Origin: an uncultured Bacteroidales bacterium
GTDB taxonomy: Bacteria; Bacteroidota; Bacteroidia; Bacteroidales; UBA932
DNA: 64,000 nucleotides
Assembly (NCBI GenBank): GCA_934695325.1
Contig: CAKUVD010000002.1
Coordinates: 206,710-270,709 of the forward strand
Direction of reading: 5' to 3'
How positions within the stretch are numbered: position 1 is the first letter of the stretch; each line of letters starts with the position of its first letter. Below the pieces are notes generated by a model. That model did no database searches and had not been told where the DNA came from. It worked only from the letters and a program-made list of their open reading frames with translations. Shown here in pieces: positions 23,824-33,686 of this stretch. Both the position numbers and the translations under genes were made by a program.

Positions 23824-25506
23824 ATGCGTGACTTATTCTTGGGAACAGGTATAGCACATACCATCCTGCTGCTGGCTTCTGTGATAGCCATCGGCCTGTA
23901 TCTCGGCAGATTCAAGTTCAAGGGAATCTCCATAGGCTCCACGTGGATACTGTTCATAGGTATCCTATTCAGCCATTTCGGCCTCAGGGGCGATCCTCAT
24001 ATCCTGGCATTTATGAAGGATTTCGGACTTATCCTGTTCGTGTTCAGCATCGGCCTTCAGGTCGGCCCTGGATTCTTCCATTCCTTCAGGAAAGGAGGTC
24101 TCACGATGAATATGCTGGCGGTGACGCTTGTTATGCTCGCTGTCCTTATGACATACATTATCCACTTCGTCACCGGAGAGGACCTGCATACTATGACCGG
24201 TGTGATGTCCGGTGCCGTTACCAACACCCCTGGCCTTGGTGCCGCACAGCAGACTCTTGCTGACGGCCTGCTTGCCGACGGAGCCGCTCAGGATGCGGCA
24301 TCCGCTGCGTCATCGGCCATAGCGTCCGCATACGCTGTGTCATACCCTATAGGTGTGCTCGGCGTAATATTTCTCCTGATTTTCTTCAAGACCGCATTCA
24401 AGGTGGATCTGAGCAAGGAGAAAGAGGAGCTGGACAATGAGGGTAAACTTGGGACTGGTGCCATCAGGGCGAGCTTCGAGGTCAGGAATCCTGCGGTGTT
24501 CGGAAGGAAGATAGGCGAAGTCACCAGGAGCAATGGCGACAAGTTCGTGATTTCCAGAGTGCTGAGAGGAAATGAACTCTGTGTCCCGGCATCTGGTACT
24601 GTCCTTATGGAAGGGGACAAGCTTCTTGTAGTCACGTCTACGGACGCTGAGGAACTGGTGAAGATACTCTTCGGGGACGAGATCGATATGCCGTTCAAGG
24701 AATGGGACAAGCCGGAGAGCCATATGGTGGCCAAAAAGATAACCGTCACCAAGTCGTCCATCACCGGACGCAGTCTCAGAGACCTGAACGTGAGGTCTAT
24801 ATATGGGGTGTCCGTGACTCGTGTGTTCCGGTCTGGAGTAGAACTTGTGGCACGTCCGGATCTGTATCTGCACGTAGGTGACAGCCTTCTGGTAGTGGGG
24901 CCCGAGGAAGCGATGGACAAGGTCGCCGGCCTGTTCGGAAACAAGGCGGCGAGCCTCAGCCATCCTAACTTGATCCCTATCTTCTTCGGAATCGTGATCG
25001 GAGTTGTCTTCGGTTGCATTCCTATAAAGTTCCCTGGCATTCCGCAGCCTATCAAGCTGGGACTTGCCGGCGGCCCGCTCATCATAGCCATCCTTCTCGG
25101 ATATTTCGGCCCTAAACTGAAGATCACCACTTATACGACATTGAGCGCCAATATGATGATACGAGAGATCGGAATCTCGTTCTTCCTTGCGGCAGTCGGC
25201 CTCGGAGCAGGCGAGAACTTCGTAAGTTCCATAATGAACGGAGGTTACTGGTGGATTCTCTATGGTGCGCTTATAACTCTTGTGCCTATCATCTGCACCG
25301 TTCTGCTTGCACGGCTTGTGTTCAAGTTGAACTTCTATCAGATCTGCGGACTCATCTCCGGAGGAACCACCAACCCTCCGGTCCTCGCATTCTCTCAGGA
25401 GGTATATGGAACTGACTATCCTTCAATAAGCTACGCTACCGTATATCCATTGACAATGTTTATGCGAGTGCTGATGGCACAGCTTATAATCCTGTTTACA
25501 TTGTAA
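23824..25506 (+). CDS. AspT/YidE-like putative exchanger with two TrkA-C domains
   Basis: Inner-membrane protein of 560 aa with the aspartate:alanine antiporter-like architecture. It has a first block of about five helices (to residue 170; GLILFVFSIGLQVGPGFF, GVMSGAVTNTPGLGAAQQ). Two cytosolic TrkA-C domains follow (about 205-280 and 295-370). A second homologous membrane block runs from 380 to 560 (IGISFFLAAVGLGAGENF, CGLISGGTTNPPVLAF). The paired GxxxxxTxTPxL-type motifs are conserved in both halves. The substrate is unknown; dicarboxylates or amino acids are possible. It lies 17 bp downstream of the thioesterase gene and 2 bp upstream of the Nudix gene. Confidence 0.85.
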   Translation: MRDLFLGTGIAHTILLLASVIAIGLYLGRFKFKGISIGSTWILFIGILFSHFGLRGDPHILAFMKDFGLILFVFSIGLQVGPGFFHSFRKGGLTMNMLAVTLVMLAVLMTYIIHFVTGEDLHTMTGVMSGAVTNTPGLGAAQQTLADGLLADGAAQDAASAASSAIASAYAVSYPIGVLGVIFLLIFFKTAFKVDLSKEKEELDNEGKLGTGAIRASFEVRNPAVFGRKIGEVTRSNGDKFVISRVLRGNELCVPASGTVLMEGDKLLVVTSTDAEELVKILFGDEIDMPFKEWDKPESHMVAKKITVTKSSITGRSLRDLNVRSIYGVSVTRVFRSGVELVARPDLYLHVGDSLLVVGPEEAMDKVAGLFGNKAASLSHPNLIPIFFGIVIGVVFGCIPIKFPGIPQPIKLGLAGGPLIIAILLGYFGPKLKITTYTTLSANMMIREIGISFFLAAVGLGAGENFVSSIMNGGYWWILYGALITLVPIICTVLLARLVFKLNFYQICGLISGGTTNPPVLAFSQEVYGTDYPSISYATVYPLTMFMRVLMAQLIILFTL

Positions 25507-25508
25507 CG

Positions 25509-26099
25509 ATGTTCGATTTAGTATATCCTGCATCTTCGGCCCCGGTCCTGCCTAAACCTACGGCTGACAAGCCGGAGCCTGTCCAGTCATCGGCGTCGGA
25601 GATGTTCCCTGTGATCAGAGAGACAGGTGTCGTCTATGCTCAGGCGTCCAGGGCATATTGTCACGGCGGTTCGATGCTCTTGCACCCTGTCGTGCACCTT
25701 CATATCCTTAACAGATATGACCAGCTCTATCTTCAGAAGCGCTCAATGAAGAAGGATCTGCTTCCGGGGCGATGGGACACGGCTGTAGGCGGTCACGTGG
25801 ATTATGGAGAGTATATCCGGGAGGCTCTTTTCCGTGAATCGGGAGAAGAACTGAAGTTCACTGAATATAACCCGATATGGCTCGGTAACTATATCTTCCA
25901 GAGCGATACGGAGCGCGAACTTGTGAACATCTTCGCGGCTGTCGGAAACTTCACCCCGCAGCCAGACCTCGATGAAGTGTCCGAAGGCCGTTACTGGACG
26001 ATGGACGAGATCGAGAGCAATATCGGGAAATCAGTTTTCACTCCGAACTTCGAGGGCGAGTTCCGGAGAATAAGAAAATCGCTGGAAGCACTTTTATAA
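25509..26099 (+). CDS. Nudix hydrolase (isopentenyl-diphosphate-isomerase-like subgroup)
   Basis: Cytosolic protein of 196 aa. The Nudix box is [23 protein letters not shown] (about residues 95-117), with the Gx5Ex7RExxEE metal-binding core intact. The preceding strands ([36 protein letters not shown]) resemble YfcD/IDI-like Nudix enzymes, whose substrates are mostly unknown. The N-terminal 45 residues are proline/alanine-rich and unassigned. The gene sits between the exchanger and a glycosyltransferase with 2 bp and 5 bp gaps, so it is probably translated from the same mRNA. Confidence 0.88.
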   Translation: MFDLVYPASSAPVLPKPTADKPEPVQSSASEMFPVIRETGVVYAQASRAYCHGGSMLLHPVVHLHILNRYDQLYLQKRSMKKDLLPGRWDTAVGGHVDYGEYIREALFRESGEELKFTEYNPIWLGNYIFQSDTERELVNIFAAVGNFTPQPDLDEVSEGRYWTMDEIESNIGKSVFTPNFEGEFRRIRKSLEALL

Positions 26100-26104
26100 A
26101 AAAT

Positions 26105-27442
26105 ATGACCACATTCAGACAATTGACAGGCTCTCCTGTCGGCAGCACCGCTGATTTGCGGAAGGTCGCAGAGACATTGACAGAAGATTTCATCCTTATA
26201 AACATCAAGCCATTTCCTTACGAACTTGGCTACCTGGCATTGGAGCGATTTGCCGAAGTGGCAGCCTGCACCGGTGCAGATATGCTTTATTCGGACCATT
26301 ATGAGCTCGTGGTCTCTCCGGACGGGAAGGAGGAGCGACGTCGTCATCCTGCCATAGAATGTCAGCGCGGCGCATTGAGGGATGACTTCGACTTCGGCCC
26401 TGTCCTGGTGTTCCGCACGGAATCGTTCAGACGGGCAGTTGCGCAGATGGATGTGGACTACTCGTTTGGCGCGATGTACGACCTGCGCCTCAGGATGGAC
26501 AAGATCGTACATATAGGCGAGTTCCTTTATACGGAAGTGGAGACCGACCTCAGGAAGTCCGGCGAAAAGCAGTTCGACTATGTGAACCCGCGTAACCGCG
26601 AGGTCCAGGTCGAGATGGAGAAGATATGCACAGCTTACCTCAAGCGTGTCGGGGCATATATCGCACCGGGATTCAAGCCGGTGGAGGAAGATGACGCTGT
26701 GGACTCGGATGTCACGGCATCCGTAGTCATACCAGTGTTCAACAGGGTGCGCACCGTAGCTGATGCCGTAAAGAGCGCGCTGTCGCAGAAGTGCGACTTC
26801 GAGTACAATGTCATCGTCGTGGACAATCATTCCACGGACGGGACCTCGGAAGTTCTCGCCGGGATAGACGACCCGAGACTGGTGGTGATAGTCCCGGATA
26901 GGCTTGACCTCGGCATCGGCGGCTGCTGGAATACGGCGGTTCATGATTCCAGATGCGGAACTTATGCCGTGCAGCTGGACAGCGACGACGTGTACAAGGA
27001 CGCCTCTGCACTTCAGAAGGTCGTGGATGTATTCAGGAAAGAAGGCTGCGGAATGGTCATCGGCTCATACGAGATGACCGATTTCGATATGAGACCGCTG
27101 CCTCCTGGAATCATTGACCATAGAGAGTGGACAGACGACAACGGCAGGAACAATGCGTTGAGAGTCAATGGTCTTGGCGCTCCTCGCGCTTTCTATGTGC
27201 CTCTTCTCAGAAAGATAGACTTCCCGAATGTCAGCTATGGCGAGGACTATGCCGTCGGACTCCGCATCAGCCGCGAGTACCGCATAGGCAGGATCTATGA
27301 GCCGATATACTGCTGCCGCAGATGGGAGGGCAATTCCGATGCTGCGCTCGACATCGCCAAGGTCAATGCCAATAATATCTATAAAGACAGCATCCGTACC
27401 TGGGAATTCGAGGCGAGACTGGCAATGAACGGCAGGAGATGA
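26105..27442 (+). CDS. GT2-family glycosyltransferase with extra N-terminal domain
   Basis: Protein of 445 aa without a signal peptide. Residues about 205-420 form a GT-A fold: [38 protein letters not shown], and the metal-binding LDSDD near residue 290. The first 200 residues also look like a degenerate GT-A-like domain ([27 protein letters not shown]), so the protein may be a double transferase. The next gene, a DUF4922-SpoIID fusion, overlaps its stop codon by 4 bp, which suggests coupled expression. The acceptor is unknown. Confidence 0.82.
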   Translation: MTTFRQLTGSPVGSTADLRKVAETLTEDFILINIKPFPYELGYLALERFAEVAACTGADMLYSDHYELVVSPDGKEERRRHPAIECQRGALRDDFDFGPVLVFRTESFRRAVAQMDVDYSFGAMYDLRLRMDKIVHIGEFLYTEVETDLRKSGEKQFDYVNPRNREVQVEMEKICTAYLKRVGAYIAPGFKPVEEDDAVDSDVTASVVIPVFNRVRTVADAVKSALSQKCDFEYNVIVVDNHSTDGTSEVLAGIDDPRLVVIVPDRLDLGIGGCWNTAVHDSRCGTYAVQLDSDDVYKDASALQKVVDVFRKEGCGMVIGSYEMTDFDMRPLPPGIIDHREWTDDNGRNNALRVNGLGAPRAFYVPLLRKIDFPNVSYGEDYAVGLRISREYRIGRIYEPIYCCRRWEGNSDAALDIAKVNANNIYKDSIRTWEFEARLAMNGRR

Positions 27443-29808
27443 TGGAAGACAAAAATATCGGCAAATTCATACGGGACCAGCTTTCCGTATGGCCTATGGC
27501 GGCTGCCAACTTCAGAGCTCTAAAGAGAGCGGAGACCAGAAGCCTCACGGTGAACGGCTTGGAGGTCAGGCTGCAGCATAATCCTGCACGCGTAAAGTCG
27601 TCTGCGGCTAAGGTGGACAAGGCTTCTCTCCTGGCCCGCAAGTGCTTCCTGTGCGGCGAGAACCGTCCGATGGAGCAGCGTTCGATACAGTTCGAGGGAA
27701 GGAAGGGAAGGAAATATGATATGCTCATAAATCCGTATCCGATTTTCCCTGAGCATCTGGTGATAGCCCGGAATATGCACGTTCCGCAGTCGATATGGCA
27801 TAGGATGACCGATATGACTGACCTGGCACGTCACTATCCGGCATTCACCATTTTTTATAACGGCCCGAAATGCGGGGCTTCGGCGCCTGACCATCTTCAT
27901 TTCCAGGCCTGCCCGCACGGGCTGATGCCGCTGGAAGCGGACATCGAGAAAAAGTTGGATGCCTTGGAGTCGTCCGGGCGGATGCCGGATGAACTTTCAT
28001 ACCTTGCGTCTGTGCAGGATGCGAGGCTTTATCATTATAGCAAGCTCACAAAGGGAGTGTTCGTGCTGACGGCGCGTACCTCCAAGTCTATGTCGAAGCT
28101 TTTCTTCAGGCTTCTTGACTGCCTCCCGCAGAGAGAGGACGAGACGGAGCCTATGTTCAATCTCCTGACTTGGTACAAGACAAGCCCGTCGCTCAGGCTG
28201 GCCGGCATATCCCACGGGCGCTTCGGCGAATACAGGGCAGTGCTCCTGGCCAGGGACAAGCATCGCTCGCACCACTATTTCTCCGAAGGTGAGGACCATC
28301 TGACGATGAGTCCTGGATGTGCGGATATGGCCGGCCTGTTCATTGTCCCCGATGCTGAGGATTATGCCAAGCTTACTGTGAAACTGCTGGAGGAGATGCT
28401 TTCTGAGGTGTCCATAAGCGAGGAGACCGAGCGCAACATCATCCGCAGGCTCACCAGGACTCAGCAGACTGTCCAGGTGGGCATAATGTCAGGAAAGGAA
28501 ATAGAATTCGAGATAATATCCGACGGAGCGGGGCGCCAGAAGGTGTCCTGGGAAGACGGACGTATATCATATGGCGGGACATTGTACGACGAACTTGTGT
28601 TCGATGCGTGCACGGCGGCGTCTATGTTCGCGGAACCTACGTTCATACTTTATGGCGTTACCATCGGAGTCGATTTCCATTGGGAGCGTCGGCAGACCCA
28701 GAAATTCGCCGGTATGCTGAAATTCATAGTCGATGGGGACAATGTGGTCGCTGTCAATGTGATAGGCATAGAGGACTATCTTCTCAGCGTCATATCGTCA
28801 GAAATGAAAGCCTCTGCATCACTGGAGTTTCTGAAGGCTCACGCCGTGATATCTCGTTCGTGGCTGCTCACCCAGATATTGTCCCGCAGGGATAAAGACC
28901 ATCCGGAGCAGTCTTCCGTTAAAGAGGACTTCATCGATGATTCCGGCGTGCTCCATTATGTCCGCTGGTATGGGCGGGACGACCATAAGTCCTTCGATGT
29001 CTGTGCGGACGACCATTGTCAGAGATACCAGGGACTTACCGTGGCTGTCGGGGACAATGTGAGAAATGCCATCGACCAGACCTGGGGCGAGGTCCTTACA
29101 TATAATGGGAAGATTTGCGATGCGCGCTTCTCCAAGTGCTGTGGCGGGATGATGGAGCGTTTCAGCACGTGCTGGGATGATGTGGACTATCCGTATCTGG
29201 AGGCTGTCCCGGACAATCCGTCGGAGAATGTGGACATCGGCATTGACCTTACCCGCGAGGATGATGCCCGCAGGTGGATCCTTGGCGGGGATTCTGAGGC
29301 TTCGGACTCGTTCTGTGACACAGGCGACACTGCGGTTCTGTCCCAGGTCTTGAATGACTACGATATGGAGACGAGGGACTTCTTCCGGTGGAAAGTCTCA
29401 TATAAGAGAGCTGAACTGTCGGCGTTGATAAGTCGCCGCTCCGGACAGGATATCGGTATGGTTGAGAGCATCGAGCCTTTGCAGCGAGGGCCTTCCGGAC
29501 GTATAATGCGCCTGTCGATAAAGGGATCGAAAATGTCAATGGTCATTGGCAAGGAACTGGTTATAAGGAAGTTCCTTTCCGATTCGCATCTGAAGAGCTC
29601 CGCCTTCACGGTGGATGTCGAGGAGTCTCCGGAATCAGCGGACAAGGATGTCATAACACTCAGCGGCGCTGGATGGGGCCACGGCGTGGGGCTGTGCCAG
29701 ATAGGGGCGGCAATGATGTCAGTAAGAGGCTACAGATATAAGGACATCCTGTCGCATTACTACCCCGGAAGCCTGTGCTCCGTTTACATTGAACCAGATA
29801 AACAGTGA
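27439..29808 (+). CDS. DUF4922 (HIT/GalT-like) fused to SpoIID/LytB domain
   Basis: Two-domain protein of 789 aa with no signal peptide or membrane helix. Residues about 1-330 match DUF4922: a CFLCG pair near residue 72 and the HIT-like motif H152-L-H-F-Q156, as in GDP-hexose phosphorylases and GalT. Residues about 345-785 are SpoIID/Lyt[17 protein letters not shown] with the expected catalytic Glu455, then [14 protein letters not shown] and [16 protein letters not shown] near the end. SpoIID proteins act on denuded peptidoglycan strands outside the cytoplasm, so a signal-less fusion to a nucleotide-sugar-type domain is unusual. The neighbours are GT2 (4-bp overlap) and AmpG. Confidence 0.85.
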   Translation: MMEDKNIGKFIRDQLSVWPMAAANFRALKRAETRSLTVNGLEVRLQHNPARVKSSAAKVDKASLLARKCFLCGENRPMEQRSIQFEGRKGRKYDMLINPYPIFPEHLVIARNMHVPQSIWHRMTDMTDLARHYPAFTIFYNGPKCGASAPDHLHFQACPHGLMPLEADIEKKLDALESSGRMPDELSYLASVQDARLYHYSKLTKGVFVLTARTSKSMSKLFFRLLDCLPQREDETEPMFNLLTWYKTSPSLRLAGISHGRFGEYRAVLLARDKHRSHHYFSEGEDHLTMSPGCADMAGLFIVPDAEDYAKLTVKLLEEMLSEVSISEETERNIIRRLTRTQQTVQVGIMSGKEIEFEIISDGAGRQKVSWEDGRISYGGTLYDELVFDACTAASMFAEPTFILYGVTIGVDFHWERRQTQKFAGMLKFIVDGDNVVAVNVIGIEDYLLSVISSEMKASASLEFLKAHAVISRSWLLTQILSRRDKDHPEQSSVKEDFIDDSGVLHYVRWYGRDDHKSFDVCADDHCQRYQGLTVAVGDNVRNAIDQTWGEVLTYNGKICDARFSKCCGGMMERFSTCWDDVDYPYLEAVPDNPSENVDIGIDLTREDDARRWILGGDSEASDSFCDTGDTAVLSQVLNDYDMETRDFFRWKVSYKRAELSALISRRSGQDIGMVESIEPLQRGPSGRIMRLSIKGSKMSMVIGKELVIRKFLSDSHLKSSAFTVDVEESPESADKDVITLSGAGWGHGVGLCQIGAAMMSVRGYRYKDILSHYYPGSLCSVYIEPDKQ

Positions 29809-29812
29809 TTTT

Positions 29813-31126
29813 ATGGGTAAGCTGATGAAGTCACCTTGGTGGTGGATACCTACTCTGTATTTTGCGGAGGGAATACCGTATTTCGTAGTGAACAACATCT
29901 CTGTCACGATGTTCACGAAGATGGGTGTGCCGAACGGCAAGATGGCGCTCTTCACGAGTCTTCTGTATCTTCCGTGGACGCTCAAGCCGCTGTGGAGTCC
30001 TGTCGTGGATATCTTCCGCACGAAGAGATGGTGGATATTGACGATGCAGATGCTGATGTCCATAGCATTCATACTGCTGGCATTCAGCATCCCCCGGCCG
30101 TCGGCCGAGATCATCGGAAACATTTCCACGCCGATATCTATGTTCACGTTCACATTGATATTGTTCGTATTGACGGCATTCGCCTCAGCGACACACGATA
30201 TCGCCGCGGACGGGTTCTATATGATAGGTCTAGACCACGGCCGGCAGTCCTTCTTCGTCGGGATCAGAAGCACATTCTACAGGCTGTCCTCCATCTTCGG
30301 GCAGGGAGTCCTGGTGGTGATCGCCGGGCTTCTCGAGGAAAGGACAGGCGACATACCTCTCGCCTGGACATTGACAATGGCTGTGACAGCCGTGATATTC
30401 TCTGTGGTGACATTATACCACACGTTCTTCATTCCGCGTCCGGCTGGCGACAAGCCAGTACAGGTGCAGGGCGGCTCATTCGGCGGCGAATTCGCCCAGG
30501 CCTTCATTACATTCTTCCGCAAGCCCGGCGTATGGATCGCCATCGTGTTTATGTTGCTCTACCGTCTTCCGGAGGCCTTCCTCCTGAAGATGGTGAATCC
30601 GTTCCTCCTCTCGTCTGTGGAACACGGTGGGCTTGGTCTCTCGACATCGGCAGTGGGCATAGTCTATGGCACCATCGGTGTCCTGTCACTGACCATCGGA
30701 GGCATCGTCGGCGGAATGGCGGCGTCACGCTGGGGACTGAGGAAATCGCTCTGGCCTATGGCTGCGTGTATGACGCTTCCGTGCCTGACATTCGTGTACC
30801 TCAGTATGGCGATGCCTCATAACCTTGTCGTCGTCAGCACCTGCGTGGCTGTGGAGCAGTTCGGCTATGGGTTCGGCTTCACGGCATATATGTTGTTTAT
30901 GATGTATTTCTCAGAAGGCGAGTTCAAGACCTCGCACTATGCCATCTGCACGGCTTTTATGGCGCTCAGTATGATGCTGCCGGGGGCCGTCGCCGGATAT
31001 CTTCAGGAGATGCTCGGCTATGAGGCGTTCTTCTGGATGGTCATCGTCTGCTGCATCGGCACCGTGGCCGTCACGAGACTTGTAAAAGTGGACCCTGAGT
31101 ATGGGAAGGTGTCCAAGAAACTTTAA
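29813..31126 (+). CDS. ampG: AmpG-like MFS permease (muropeptide/sugar-peptide uptake)
   Basis: ATG 29813, 4 bp after the previous stop, is chosen over an upstream TTG. The 437-aa product has about 12 membrane helices and the AmpG-type opening WWWIPTLYFAEGIPYFVVNNISVTMFTKMG, LPWTLKPLWSPVVD and THDIAADGFYMIGLD. AmpG carries GlcNAc-anhydroMurNAc (peptides) into the cytoplasm for recycling. Placement between a SpoIID-domain gene and namZ supports a peptidoglycan-salvage role. The substrate in this lineage is not proven. Confidence 0.8.
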   Translation: MGKLMKSPWWWIPTLYFAEGIPYFVVNNISVTMFTKMGVPNGKMALFTSLLYLPWTLKPLWSPVVDIFRTKRWWILTMQMLMSIAFILLAFSIPRPSAEIIGNISTPISMFTFTLILFVLTAFASATHDIAADGFYMIGLDHGRQSFFVGIRSTFYRLSSIFGQGVLVVIAGLLEERTGDIPLAWTLTMAVTAVIFSVVTLYHTFFIPRPAGDKPVQVQGGSFGGEFAQAFITFFRKPGVWIAIVFMLLYRLPEAFLLKMVNPFLLSSVEHGGLGLSTSAVGIVYGTIGVLSLTIGGIVGGMAASRWGLRKSLWPMAACMTLPCLTFVYLSMAMPHNLVVVSTCVAVEQFGYGFGFTAYMLFMMYFSEGEFKTSHYAICTAFMALSMMLPGAVAGYLQEMLGYEAFFWMVIVCCIGTVAVTRLVKVDPEYGKVSKKL

Positions 31127-31133
31127 AAAAACT

Positions 31134-32369
31134 ATGAAACGAATCTTTTATGCACTGGCCGCCATCGTGGTGGCTTCTTGCGGAACTCCGAAAAAATCCG
31201 CTTCTGGTCAGGAGACACAGGATGCTCCGGCTGCAAATGATATGATAACTACGCTTCCGGTCAAGTCACCGAAGCCGGTCAATGTCGATGCTACGGAGGT
31301 AGACAGGACAGCCTTCGCACTCTCTCTGTTTAATTCTGCGTTGTCGGAAAGCGACGACAAGTCCGCAAATCTCATTGTGTCGCCGTACAGCGCAGGAATG
31401 GCGTTGTCAATGCTTGCGGACGGGGCTGCCGGGGACACCAGGGCGGAGCTCCTTTCCGCATTGTGCGGCTCGTCTTATGCAGGAGATGTCCTGAAACAGG
31501 GGAGCGGCTATTCCATCTCCAGCGCGAATTCCATCTGGCTGAAAAATGGATTCGAGATACTCCCGGCCTATAAGAAGAGCCTGGAGTACTCCTACAAGGC
31601 GATGATCGCCGAGCGCGATTTCTCCAGTCCGGCCACTGTCAAGGAGATAAACAAGTGGTGCTCCAGCAATACCGCAGGCCGCATCCCTGAAATCATTGAC
31701 GAGATCAGCCCAGATATGATGATGTTCATTATCAATGCCTTGTATTTCAAGGCTCCGTGGCAGTACCAGTTCGACAAGAACTCTACATATCCTGAGGTGT
31801 TCCATAGCCCGTCCGGCGACATCAAGACTGACTTTATGCACATAAGCGAAAATTTCAGGTGCGGCGAGAACGATGCCTGCAAATATGCCGTCCTGCCGTA
31901 CAAGTCCGGTGACTACAAGATGGCTTTGCTCCTCCCGGACGAGGGGGCCGATATCGCCAGCCTTCTGGCCTCTGTCTCTGCTTCAGATATTGAAGCGGCG
32001 CTCTCTGGGGCGACTTCTCGGAAAGTGGCATTGTCAATGCCGAAGTTCAAGATCAATACTACATTGATACTTAACGATATACTGAGAAAGATGGGCGTCA
32101 GAAGGGCTTTCGGTGCAGATGCCGACTTCAGCAGGATGACGTCTTCAGGCGTCGCTGTGGACCAGGTTTGTCAGAAGTGCTTCGTCGAAGTCAATGAAGA
32201 AGGCTCCGAGGCTGCCGCAGTCACTTCCGTAGGGGTCAGGCTGACTTCTGTAAGACCCGAAGGGAGGCCGTTCATAATGAGGCTTGACAGGCCTTTTGTC
32301 TTCGCCATAATGGACTCCGCCACAAATGACATCCTGTTCGCAGGACGGATTGCGGCTCCGGAGCGCTAA
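31134..32369 (+). CDS. Serpin lipoprotein (serine/cysteine protease inhibitor)
   Basis: ATG 31134 gives the lipobox signal MKRIFYALAAIVVASCGTP; an upstream ATG at 31101 would overlap ampG. The 411-aa product spans the full serpin fold: NLIVSPYSAGMALSMLADGA, MMFIINALYFKAPWQYQF and the hinge VEVNEEGSEAAAVTSVGV, ending DRPFVFAIMD. The hinge has small residues, so it should be inhibitory. Counting from the hinge puts the P1 residue around V-R-L-T-S, uncertain by two or three positions. It is probably anchored at the outer membrane to protect against host or own proteases. It is 7 bp downstream of ampG. Confidence 0.9.
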   Translation: MKRIFYALAAIVVASCGTPKKSASGQETQDAPAANDMITTLPVKSPKPVNVDATEVDRTAFALSLFNSALSESDDKSANLIVSPYSAGMALSMLADGAAGDTRAELLSALCGSSYAGDVLKQGSGYSISSANSIWLKNGFEILPAYKKSLEYSYKAMIAERDFSSPATVKEINKWCSSNTAGRIPEIIDEISPDMMMFIINALYFKAPWQYQFDKNSTYPEVFHSPSGDIKTDFMHISENFRCGENDACKYAVLPYKSGDYKMALLLPDEGADIASLLASVSASDIEAALSGATSRKVALSMPKFKINTTLILNDILRKMGVRRAFGADADFSRMTSSGVAVDQVCQKCFVEVNEEGSEAAAVTSVGVRLTSVRPEGRPFIMRLDRPFVFAIMDSATNDILFAGRIAAPER

Positions 32370-32379
32370 ATCCTATGAG

Positions 32380-33651
32380 ATGAAGAATGCTTTGAGAATA
32401 CTGGCATTGACCGCGGCGTTCATCGTGGCGGTGCCGTTTGCGTCATTCGCCAGGCAGCAGAAGGTACGTGTCGGCATAGAGGTCCTGGAAGGCAGAAGCT
32501 TCGAGGGATTGCGCGGAAAGCGTGTCGGCTTGGTTACAAACCCTAGCGGTGTGGACAGCCGTCTCCGTTCCACGATAGACATACTGGCCGGTGCTGAGGA
32601 TGTGAGTCTTGTGGCTCTTTTCGGCCCGGAGCACGGTGTCAGGGGAGATGCCTATGCTGGCGATGCGGTAGGGGATTCGGTGGATCCTCAGACGGGCGTG
32701 AAAGTCTATTCCATCTACGGGAAGTACCGCGAACCGTCACAGGAGATGCTTGAAGGCATTGACGTGATGGTGTATGACATCCAGGATGTAGGAACCAGGT
32801 CTTATACCTTCATCAGCACTCTCGGGCTCGTGATGCGTGCGTGCGCCAAGAAAGGCATTGAAGTGATGGTGCTTGACCGTCCGAATCCTCTCGGCGGAGA
32901 AAAGGTGGAGGGCTGTTGCGTGGAGCCTGGGTTCTATTCCTTCGTGAGCGAGTTCCATATTCCGTACATATATGGACTTACCGTGGGCGAACTTGCCATC
33001 CTGATCAATGAAGAGGGCCTGAACTGCGGACAGCGTGGCGAGGATGCCCATCTGAAATGCAAGCTGAGTGTCATCCCGATGGACGGATGGCGCCGCAATA
33101 TGACATTCGTGCAGACGGGCTTGCCGTGGGTGCTTCCGTCGCCTAACATCCCTTATCCTCAGTCTGCCGTGGATTATCCATCGGCAGGAATCGCCGGGGA
33201 GATGTACGGCTATCTTAATATCGGTGTCGGGTACACATTGCCATTCGAGACCTTCGCCGCCTCGTGGATTGATGCGGACAGGCTGAAGGCGGAACTTGAC
33301 AGCTATGGCCTTCCTGGCGTGGCTTTCCGCGCCATCCACTACAAGCCTATAGCCGGAAGTTCGCAAGGAAGACTGATACACGGAGTTCAGTTCCATTATT
33401 ATGACTATGGCGCCGCTGATATCTCTCTGACACAGTTCTATGTGATGCAGGCCTTGAACAGGCTGTATCCGGAGAGGAATCCTTTCACTATGGCTAAGGA
33501 TCGTGTGGGTATGTTCGACAAGGTATGTGGTACGGATTATGTAAGAAAGGAGTTCTCGAAGAGGCTTGAGGTTTCCGATATCATCGGATACTGGAAGAAG
33601 GATGCCGAGGCGTTCAAGGCTCTATCGAAAAAGTATTACCTTTATAAGTAG
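32380..33651 (+). CDS. namZ: Exo-beta-N-acetylmuramidase NamZ-like (DUF1343, GH171)
   Basis: ATG 32380 gives a signal peptide (ILALTAAFIVAVPFASFARQ); total 423 aa. Family signatures are GKRVGLVTNPSGVDS, LVALFGPEHGVRGDAYAGD, VYDIQDVGTRSYTFISTL, VLDRPNPLGG and GLPWVLPSPNIPYPQSA. NamZ enzymes release N-acetylmuramic acid from the non-reducing end of peptidoglycan fragments in the periplasm and belong to muropeptide salvage. The gene follows ampG and the serpin with 10-bp spacing. The pairing of NamZ with AmpG strongly suggests a cell-wall recycling cassette. Confidence 0.9.
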   Translation: MKNALRILALTAAFIVAVPFASFARQQKVRVGIEVLEGRSFEGLRGKRVGLVTNPSGVDSRLRSTIDILAGAEDVSLVALFGPEHGVRGDAYAGDAVGDSVDPQTGVKVYSIYGKYREPSQEMLEGIDVMVYDIQDVGTRSYTFISTLGLVMRACAKKGIEVMVLDRPNPLGGEKVEGCCVEPGFYSFVSEFHIPYIYGLTVGELAILINEEGLNCGQRGEDAHLKCKLSVIPMDGWRRNMTFVQTGLPWVLPSPNIPYPQSAVDYPSAGIAGEMYGYLNIGVGYTLPFETFAASWIDADRLKAELDSYGLPGVAFRAIHYKPIAGSSQGRLIHGVQFHYYDYGAADISLTQFYVMQALNRLYPERNPFTMAKDRVGMFDKVCGTDYVRKEFSKRLEVSDIIGYWKKDAEAFKALSKKYYLYK

Positions 33652-33686
33652 GCGTGTGCGCCGCTTTTAAAAAAAACTATTTGACT

